From: Myxococcales bacterium
GTDB lineage: Bacteria; Myxococcota; Bradymonadia; UBA7976; UBA1532
Assembly (NCBI GenBank): GCA_020430675.1
Contig: JAGQJJ010000081.1
Location: 1 to 10,395 of the forward strand
Direction of reading: 5' to 3'
Length of the DNA: 10,395 nucleotides
The position numbers and the translations under genes were made by a program. Positions 5,236 to 10,395 of the stretch are shown piece by piece. The stretch's first letter is position 1. Each line of letters starts with the position of its first letter. The notes under the pieces are model-generated. The model ran no database searches and had not been told where the DNA came from. It saw only the letters and a list, made by a program, of their open reading frames with translations.

Positions 5236-6869
5236 ACGGCAGCCTCTTCACCGCGGTTTTTGCCGGCCTGCTCGCGCTCTCGGTGCCGCTCTTTGTGCTG
5301 ATCGGCGCGATGACCGCGCTCGGCGACGTCATCTGGGGCGACGCGGGCGGGTTCTTCGAAGTCACTTTGATGGAGAGCGTGCGTGAGCTGACCGACAAGC
5401 CGCCGCTGCTCGCGATCCCGTTTTTTGTGCTCTCGGGCGCGGTGATGAGCCGCGGCGCCATCGCCACCCGGCTCGTCGGCGTGGCCCGCGCGGTCTTCGG
5501 CGGCCTGCCCGGCGGCCTGGGCATCGCCACCGTCGTCGCCTGCATGTTCTTCGCGGCGATCAGCGGCAGCAGCCCGGTCACCGTCATCACCATCGGCGGC
5601 GTGATGTACCCCGCGCTCATCGCCGCCGGCTACCCCGAGCGCTTTGCGCTGGGTCTGGTCACCAGCGCCGGCACGCTGGGCATCCTCATCCCGCCCAGCA
5701 TCCCGATGATCGTCTACGCCATCTTCGCCAGCGGTGATCATGTCATCCAGGTCGAGGAGCTGTTCCTCGCCGGGCTGGGTCCGGGCCTGCTGATCGGCGC
5801 CCTGCTGAGCCTGTTCTGCCTGATCGCCGGGCTGCGCAAGGGCGAGCGCTTCACCATGCCCGACTTCGGCGCGGTGCGGGTGTCGATCATCGAAGGCTTC
5901 TGGTCGCTGATGCTGCCGGTGCTCATCCTCGGCGGCATCTACTCGGGCCTGTTCACCGCGACCGAAGCGGCGGCGGTGAGCGTGGTCTACAGCCTGGTGG
6001 TCGAGCTGTTCATTCACCGGCAGCTCAAGCTGGAAGACGTGCCCGGCGTGGTCGCCGAGTCGGCGGTGCTGATGGGCAGCCTGCTGGTCATCTTTGCCAT
6101 GGCCGTGGGCCTCAACGCGCTGCTCGCTGACCTGGCCATCCCCGACCGCGCCGCCGAGTGGCTCACCAGCCAGTCGTTGACGCCGTTCACCTTCCTCCTG
6201 GTGCTCAACGGCTTCCTGCTGCTGGTCGGCTGCGTGATGGACATCATGAGCGCCATCATGATCCTGGTGCCGCTGCTGGCGCCGATGGCCGCGCTCTGCG
6301 GGGTCGACCCGGTGCACCTGGGCATCGTCTTCATCGTGAACCTCGAGCTGGGTTATCTGACCCCGCCGATGGGGCTGAACCTGTTTGTCAGCTCGTCGAT
6401 CTTCGAAAAGCCTTTGGGTCGTGTGATCGCCTCGGTCGTGCCTTTCACCGGCATTCTGCTGGTGGCGGTGCTGATCGTGACCTATGTGCCCACCGTGGCC
6501 TTGGGACCCGTGCGGCTGCTCGATGGCAAGCCCGTCGCGGTGGCCTTCCCCGAAGGCGACATCTGCCGCACGGCAGGCGAGCCGGCCGCCGACGAGCCCG
6601 AGGGCGACGAACCCGAAGCCGACGAGGCCAAGGGCCTGGGCGACTTGATGAACTCCGACGCCTACAAGGCCGCGATGGGCGACGACGCAGACGATGATGG
6701 CGACGATGATGAAGACGACCAAGCCGACGCGGCGCCCCAGGGCAAGTCGGTCGGCGATCTGATGAACTCCGCGGCCTACAAGTCGGCGTTTGACGATGAT
6801 GACGACAGCAAGGCCGACGACAACAAGGCCGACGCGGCGCCGCAGCCGAGGGAGACGGACGCGGACTGA
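5232..6869 (+). CDS. dctM: TRAP transporter large permease DctM with acidic repeat-bearing C-terminal tail
   Basis: This 545-residue protein has two parts. Residues 1 to about 428 form the transport core, with many membrane helices and the family signatures 'ISGSSPVTVITIG' (110-122), 'SAGTLGILIPPSIPMIVY' (145-162), 'YSGLFTATEAAAV' (237-249) and 'ELGYLTPPMGLNLF' (372-385). The two P-P motifs lie in the pseudo-symmetric halves that bind Na+ and substrate. DctM proteins are usually about 425-430 residues, so residues after the last helix (about 395-428) are extra. The roughly 115-residue tail is rich in Asp, Glu and Ala and holds two copies of a motif, K-G/S-L/V-GDLMNSxAYKxA, at 467-482 and 505-520, each followed by an Asp run and ADAAPQ. 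Start: TTG 5232, overlapping the DctQ stop (TTGA) and preceded by GAGGTGA. It imports the DctP-delivered ligand across the inner membrane with DctQ. The tail's role and side of the membrane are unknown. Confidence 0.94.
   Translation: MNGSLFTAVFAGLLALSVPLFVLIGAMTALGDVIWGDAGGFFEVTLMESVRELTDKPPLLAIPFFVLSGAVMSRGAIATRLVGVARAVFGGLPGGLGIATVVACMFFAAISGSSPVTVITIGGVMYPALIAAGYPERFALGLVTSAGTLGILIPPSIPMIVYAIFASGDHVIQVEELFLAGLGPGLLIGALLSLFCLIAGLRKGERFTMPDFGAVRVSIIEGFWSLMLPVLILGGIYSGLFTATEAAAVSVVYSLVVELFIHRQLKLEDVPGVVAESAVLMGSLLVIFAMAVGLNALLADLAIPDRAAEWLTSQSLTPFTFLLVLNGFLLLVGCVMDIMSAIMILVPLLAPMAALCGVDPVHLGIVFIVNLELGYLTPPMGLNLFVSSSIFEKPLGRVIASVVPFTGILLVAVLIVTYVPTVALGPVRLLDGKPVAVAFPEGDICRTAGEPAADEPEGDEPEADEAKGLGDLMNSDAYKAAMGDDADDDGDDDEDDQADAAPQGKSVGDLMNSAAYKSAFDDDDDSKADDNKADAAPQPRETDAD
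6630..6842 (+). repeat. two-copy coding repeat in the DctM tail
   Basis: Unit 1 (about 6630-6743, 38 codons) and unit 2 (about 6744-6842, 33 codons) share the protein plan K-[GS]-[LV]-GDLMNS-[DA]-AYK-[AS]-A, then an Asp-rich stretch, then ADAAPQ. DNA identity is highest over 'GGCGA...GATGAACTCCG...GCCTACAAG' and 'GCCGACGCGGCGCC'. Synonymous differences (TTG/CTG, GAC/GAT) show the duplication is not brand new and that the protein motif is kept. Confidence 0.8.
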
Positions 6870-6871
6870 CC

Positions 6872-6890
6872 GGGCGCATGAGGGGCGCCC
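6872..6890 (+). other. short inverted repeat between DctM and the acylase gene
   Basis: GGGCGC (6872-6877) and GCGCCC (6885-6890) could pair over a 7-nt loop in the 35-bp gap, just upstream of the acylase ribosome site. There is no T-run, so it is not a convincing terminator. It could modulate readthrough or mRNA stability, or be chance in GC-rich DNA. Confidence 0.2.
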
Positions 6891-6893
6891 ACC

Positions 6894-6899
6894 GAGGAG
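6894..6899 (+). promoter_or_regulatory. ribosome binding site of the acylase gene
   Basis: GAGGAG lies 5 nt before ATG 6905. It decides the start against the in-frame ATG at 6878, which has no such site and lies within the inverted repeat. Confidence 0.75.
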
Positions 6900-6904
6900 C
6901 GAGC

Positions 6905-9565
6905 ATGCTAATTCCGTGGTGCTCCACCTGGCGCCGAGTTTTAGTCTCGTTCGTTGCCGCCGGCTTTTGCGCTTGTGACGACGACGAATCCAATGACGGC
7001 GCCACCGACGCGGCGCGGGGCGAGGCCGACACCAGCGTCGACAGCGCGGCATCCGACGCCGGGCCCGACGCAGCGGTCGACATGGCGCCGTCGGTCGAAG
7101 GCGTGCACATCCCTGGCCTCGACGGGCCGGTGACCGTGCGCTTCGACGAGGCGGGCATCCTGCACGCCACCTGCCAGACCGACGCGGACTGCGCCGCGGT
7201 CGAGGGCTACTACCACGCCGCCCATCGCTTCCTGCAGATGGACATCCGCCGCCGCTTCGCTCAGGGCCGGCTCTCCGAGATCGTGATGGGCGGCGTCACG
7301 CTCGACACCGACCGCGAGCAGCGTCACCTGGTGGCCACGCGGGACGGCGGGCGCATCGAAGAGCGCATCCTCGCCACGTCCACGCCCGAGTCGCGGGCCC
7401 TCATCGACGCCTATGTGCGCGGCGTCAACGCCTGGCTCGACGACCTGCGCGCCGGGCGCAACGGGGCGCGGCTGAGCGAGGAGTACGACTTTCAGCTCAT
7501 CGCCAAGGACGTCGTGCTGCAAACCGAGTGGACGGCGCTCGACACCGTCGCCTGCGTGCTGCCGCTGGCGGCCAGCCTGACCGATGACTCGGGCGCCGAG
7601 ATCCTCGCCGGCCGCATCGCCGCGACCCAGCCTTCACCCGAGCGCGCCTTCGACCTGACCGCGCCCTGGCCGGCATCGACGAGCACCATCCTGCCGCAGA
7701 TGAAGCGCCTCTCGCGCGCCGACGCCAGCGCCCTGGCCCGCGCCCAGGATCGGCTGCGCCCGGTGGCGGCCCTGCTCGATCGTGTCGCGCGCGGCGGCCG
7801 CCTGCCCGGCAGCCGCGGCGGTTCGAACAACTGGGTGGTGGGGCCTGACTTTGCCAACGGGGTGCCGCTGCTGGCCAATGACCCGCATCTGGCGCTGCCC
7901 AACCCCACCCTCTTCTACACCGTCAACCTCGACGCGAAGTCGCAGGGCACCGGCCGCATCCACATCGCCGGCCAGTCCTTCCCCGGGCTGCCGGGCATCC
8001 TGTTCGGCCAGAACGAAGACATCGCCTGGGGCGTGACCACGACCTATTTCGACATGTCGGACGTCTACGTCGAGACGCTCACGCCCGACGGCGAGGGGGT
8101 CATGTTCAACGGCCAGCCGGTGCCGTTTGTCTCGCGCGAGTTCACCTTCGGGCAGGCCGATGGCCCGGCGCTGACCGAGAGCTTCCTCTACGTGCCGCAT
8201 CACGGGCCGGTGCTTGGCATCGACCGCGCCGCCGGCACCGCGCTCTCGCTGCGCTGGACGATGCAGGACATGGACACCGACCTCGACTTCATCCGCGGGC
8301 TCGCCGAGGCCAGCACCGTCGAAGAGGCCCGCGACGCCGTGCGCTATGTGACCAGCGCCGGGCAGAACTTCGTGGTCATCGACCGCGGCGGCCATATCGG
8401 CTGGTTCCCCTACAACCGCCTGCCCAAGCGGCCCTGGGCCTCGCTCGACCTGGCGCCGTGGATGCCTTTGCCCGGCGATGGCAGCGCCGAGTGGGGCGCG
8501 CCCATCCCTTATGAAGATCTGCCGCAGGCCTTCGACCCGCCCCAGGGCTATATCGCCACCGCCAACAATGACATGACCGGGGCCCACGCCGACGGCGATC
8601 CCACCAATGACGGCGTCGAAGCCATCCAAGGCTTCGTGACCATCGGCTATCGGCATGAGCGCATCGTCGAGCGCATCGTCGAGCGCGACGACCATGACAT
8701 GGCCAGCATGACCAGCATCCAGGCCGACGTGCACAGCCTGCTCGCCGAGCGCACGCTGCCGGTGATCCTGGCGGCGGTCGACGGCGCGGCGCTCTCGCCC
8801 GAGGCCGGGGCCCTGGTCGATGCCTTGCGGGCCTGGGACCTGAGCTGCCCGACCGGGCTCGATGGCATCGCGATGGACGCGCCGCCGGCCAGCGGCACGG
8901 AAGCGGCGGCGTCGATCGGCTGCACCGCGTTCCATGTGCTGTTGCCGCGCCTGCGCCGCGCCGCGTTTGCCGATGACTACGCCGAGGCCGCCACCGGTGG
9001 CGATCCCTCTCGCTACGCCGGCAACGAGCGCCTGGTGCGCGCGCTGGTCATGCCCGACACCTTCACCGCTGGCGATGTCTATTGGGATGACATCAACACG
9101 CCCGCCGTCGAGACGCGCGAGGAAGGCATCCAGGCCGCCGTGCAGAGCGCGGCGGCCTGGCTGGCGGGCGAACTGGGCGCCGATCCCGATGGCTGGCGCT
9201 GGGGGCGGCTGCACACCCAGACGCTGCGCGCCGACCTGTTCGACGCCGCCGGGCTCGCCACCTACAACAACGGCCCGTTCCCGCGCCGCGGCGGATGGCA
9301 TACCGTCGACGTCTCGAACGCCACCAACGACAGCGAAGATGATTATGGCACCCGCGGCGGCCCCTCGACGCGGCTGGTCTGCGCCGGCGAAGCGAGCGGC
9401 GTGCGCTGCACCGTCGAGCTGCCCGGCGGCCAGCGGCACTTCCGCGACTCACCGCATTACGACGACCTGCTCCAGCGCTGGCTGCGCAATCAGCCGACCG
9501 CCTTGCCGTTCTCCACCGAAGAGGTCGCGGCGGCGGCGGTCGAGGAGGTCACGGTTCGGCCTTGA
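6905..9565 (+). CDS. penicillin acylase family (Ntn-hydrolase) lipoprotein
   Basis: This is an 886-residue precursor. A signal peptide ends at F-C-A-C, with Cys24 (less likely Cys22) as lipidation site, followed by DDD and an Asp/Ala-rich linker to about residue 62. The alpha-chain signature runs 'VTVRFDEAGILHATC' (76-90), then 'VEGYYHAAHRFLQMDIRRR' (99-117) and 'GRLSEI'. The beta chain should begin by self-cleavage at Ser307 in G-G-S-N-N-W-V-V, the Ntn nucleophile. His328 in 'NDPHLALPNP', 'FGQNEDIAWGVTTTYFDMSDVYVE' (split over codons at 8003-8074) and the oxyanion Asn554/Asn555 in 'ATANND' are all present, so the enzyme looks active. A His near beta residue 22-23 is seen in cephalosporin and acyl-homoserine-lactone acylases, whereas E. 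coli penicillin G acylase has Gln. The family cleaves amide-linked acyl groups; the true substrate is unknown. It starts 35 bp after DctM with a good ribosome site, so it may belong to the TRAP operon. Confidence 0.93.
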   Translation: MLIPWCSTWRRVLVSFVAAGFCACDDDESNDGATDAARGEADTSVDSAASDAGPDAAVDMAPSVEGVHIPGLDGPVTVRFDEAGILHATCQTDADCAAVEGYYHAAHRFLQMDIRRRFAQGRLSEIVMGGVTLDTDREQRHLVATRDGGRIEERILATSTPESRALIDAYVRGVNAWLDDLRAGRNGARLSEEYDFQLIAKDVVLQTEWTALDTVACVLPLAASLTDDSGAEILAGRIAATQPSPERAFDLTAPWPASTSTILPQMKRLSRADASALARAQDRLRPVAALLDRVARGGRLPGSRGGSNNWVVGPDFANGVPLLANDPHLALPNPTLFYTVNLDAKSQGTGRIHIAGQSFPGLPGILFGQNEDIAWGVTTTYFDMSDVYVETLTPDGEGVMFNGQPVPFVSREFTFGQADGPALTESFLYVPHHGPVLGIDRAAGTALSLRWTMQDMDTDLDFIRGLAEASTVEEARDAVRYVTSAGQNFVVIDRGGHIGWFPYNRLPKRPWASLDLAPWMPLPGDGSAEWGAPIPYEDLPQAFDPPQGYIATANNDMTGAHADGDPTNDGVEAIQGFVTIGYRHERIVERIVERDDHDMASMTSIQADVHSLLAERTLPVILAAVDGAALSPEAGALVDALRAWDLSCPTGLDGIAMDAPPASGTEAAASIGCTAFHVLLPRLRRAAFADDYAEAATGGDPSRYAGNERLVRALVMPDTFTAGDVYWDDINTPAVETREEGIQAAVQSAAAWLAGELGADPDGWRWGRLHTQTLRADLFDAAGLATYNNGPFPRRGGWHTVDVSNATNDSEDDYGTRGGPSTRLVCAGEASGVRCTVELPGGQRHFRDSPHYDDLLQRWLRNQPTALPFSTEEVAAAAVEEVTVRP
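8657..8686 (+). repeat. 12-bp tandem repeat inside the acylase gene
   Basis: GAGCGCATCGTC occurs twice in a row (8657-8668, 8669-8680) and begins a third time, giving the peptide E-R-I-V-E-R-I-V-E-R. It is in frame and lies in a helix just after the oxyanion region, so it changes only helix length. It could be a small slippage expansion. Confidence 0.6.
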
Positions 9566-9567
9566 CC
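9547..9567. other. tail-to-tail gene overlap with both stop codons in an inverted repeat
   Basis: The acylase TGA (9563-9565) and the M23 stop (TCA at 9549-9551, TGA on the minus strand) lie in opposite arms of GGTCA-(11 nt)-TGACC. The coding regions overlap by 17 bp, so there is no room for a separate terminator. The 5-bp stem is too weak to be called an intrinsic terminator. Confidence 0.5.
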
Positions 9568-10395
9568 GGGGCGGCGGCGAAGAGGCCGTCGAGGCGCTGC
9601 ACCTCGCGGGTGAAGTCGGCCATCGCCGCCGCGGGCATCTTGCGCCGCACCGTCTGGTGGTACTCCAGCGGATCGAGGATGCGGTCGCCGCGCTCCAGCT
9701 GATAGTGAAGGTGCGGCGCGGTGCTGCGGCCGGTATTGCCCGTCAGTCCGATGACCTGGCCCTTGGTGACATGGTCGCCGGGCTTCACATGATTGGCCGA
9801 CATATGGAGGAACTTGGCGACCACCCCGTCGTCGAGGTGCAGCTCGACGCTGTTGCCGTTGAACTGCCAGTTCCAGTTGGTCTTGTCGACGCGGCCGGCG
9901 CGCGGGGCGTGAATGGGCGTGCCGACCGGGGTCTTGAAGTCCATGCCTTTATGCGTCGGGCGGTCTTTGAGCAGGCTGGTGACCTGCTCGTAGCTCTCGA
10001 GCGGGCCGTCGACCAGACGGAAGGGCACCTCGGTGCCATCGGCGCGCCAGAAGCTCGGGTGGACATCGCCCGGTGCCTGGAAGCGATAGGCGCGCAGCTC
10101 GCCCTTCTTGCCCGAGGTGAGGGTGGCGGCGGCGATCTGGTAGTCCTCACCGACCTTGCGCCAGATGACCGCGATCGCGTCGCCCTTGAGCAGATCGCGC
10201 TGCATGTCGACATCCCACACGAAGAGGCGCGCGTACTCGGCCGAGACCGCGGGGCCGTCATCGCCGAGGGCATCGCTGAAGGTGCGGGCGATGGAGTGAT
10301 CGACCGTGGCGTGCACCACCTGCCACTCGGTCGCGGCGGCGGCGGGCGCGGCGGCCTGACCTTCCGGCGCGGCGGGCGCGGCGGCGGCCGGGGCG
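9549..10395 (-). CDS. M23 (LytM-type) zinc metallopeptidase, N-terminus beyond the right edge
   Basis: The frame is open to the window end, so about 281 C-terminal residues are seen and the true start lies outside. From the right edge come an Ala/Pro-rich linker (10323-10395), then an M23-associated N-terminal domain with 'ARLFVWDVDMQRDLLKGDAIAVIW' (split over about 10160-10231), as in Csd3/YebA-like endopeptidases. The catalytic domain follows, with H-K-G-M-D (His at 9951-9953, Asp at 9939-9941), 'GTPIHAPRAGRV', 'GLTGNTGRSTAPHLHYQL' and the H-x-H pair (9711-9713 and 9705-9707). All zinc ligands of LytM enzymes are present, so an active peptidoglycan peptidase that cuts peptide cross-bridges in the periplasm is likely. 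The 'N-G-Y' segment common in M23 is replaced by G-N-S-V-E-L-H-L. The gene converges on the acylase gene and their last 17 bp overlap. A GTG at 10319 lies in the middle of the protein and is not a credible start. Confidence 0.9.
   Translation of the reverse strand, partial: APAAAAPAAPEGQAAAPAAAATEWQVVHATVDHSIARTFSDALGDDGPAVSAEYARLFVWDVDMQRDLLKGDAIAVIWRKVGEDYQIAAATLTSGKKGELRAYRFQAPGDVHPSFWRADGTEVPFRLVDGPLESYEQVTSLLKDRPTHKGMDFKTPVGTPIHAPRAGRVDKTNWNWQFNGNSVELHLDDGVVAKFLHMSANHVKPGDHVTKGQVIGLTGNTGRSTAPHLHYQLERGDRILDPLEYHQTVRRKMPAAAMADFTREVQRLDGLFAAAPVKAEP

Noticed and set aside
5076..7052. Long minus-strand open frame opposite DctM and the acylase start
   Set aside because: It is His/Gln/Asp/Arg-rich with no domain and lies opposite clearly real genes. 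Such antisense frames are expected from the codon bias of GC-rich coding DNA.
7634..9439. Long minus-strand open frame opposite the acylase
   Set aside because: Low-complexity Gly/Ala/Arg/His composition, no recognisable motif, and the plus strand holds an intact acylase with all catalytic residues.
1..10395. CRISPR arrays, tRNA/rRNA genes, insertion sequences, attachment sites
   Set aside because: No spaced direct repeats, tRNA-like cloverleaf, transposase motif or terminal inverted repeats were seen on either strand.

Overview
The window is GC-rich and densely coding, with G or C at most third codon positions. It has several traits common in Myxococcota and related former Deltaproteobacteria: many small Asp/Ala/Gly/Pro-rich lipoproteins, a MopE-type 'DxDxDG...DCND' putative metal-binding lipoprotein, a Cys-rich C-terminal tail on a secreted protein, and a TRAP transporter carrying a TatT lipoprotein. 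I infer a didermic (outer-membrane) bacterium of that group. The exact lineage cannot be told from this sequence alone. I see no RNA gene, insertion sequence, CRISPR array or phage gene. The longest stretch without a gene is the 256-bp divergent region at 2123-2378.

Minus-strand block (1-2122). In transcription order it holds a small MopE-like lipoprotein (2122-1823), a secreted PstS-like periplasmic-binding-fold protein with a Cys-rich tail (1739-540), a 73-residue lipoprotein (537-316) and the start of an OprO/OprP-like porin (319 to beyond the left edge). The last three are packed together, with a 2-nt gap and then a 4-nt overlap. They look like one transcription unit that pairs a binding-protein-fold protein with an outer-membrane channel.

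Plus-strand block (2379-9565). This is a TPR-associated TRAP transporter operon: TatT lipoprotein, DctP binding protein, DctQ small permease, DctM large permease. Starts and stops overlap at each junction. The DctQ frame is split by a single in-frame TGA at 4573-4575, and the frame stays open on both sides, so this is a probable nonsense change or sequence error. Read through, DctQ would have about eight membrane segments instead of the usual four. DctM carries an acidic tail of about 100 residues with a duplicated 'GDLMNSxAYKxA' motif. A lipoprotein of the penicillin acylase (Ntn-hydrolase) family follows after 35 bp and may be co-transcribed.

Right edge (9549-10395). A minus-strand M23 (LytM-type) peptidoglycan peptidase, incomplete at its N-terminus, converges on the acylase gene. 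The two coding regions overlap tail to tail by 17 bp.

The best candidates for something undescribed are the enlarged and interrupted DctQ, the repeated acidic tail of DctM, and the PstS-like / mini-lipoprotein / porin cluster.
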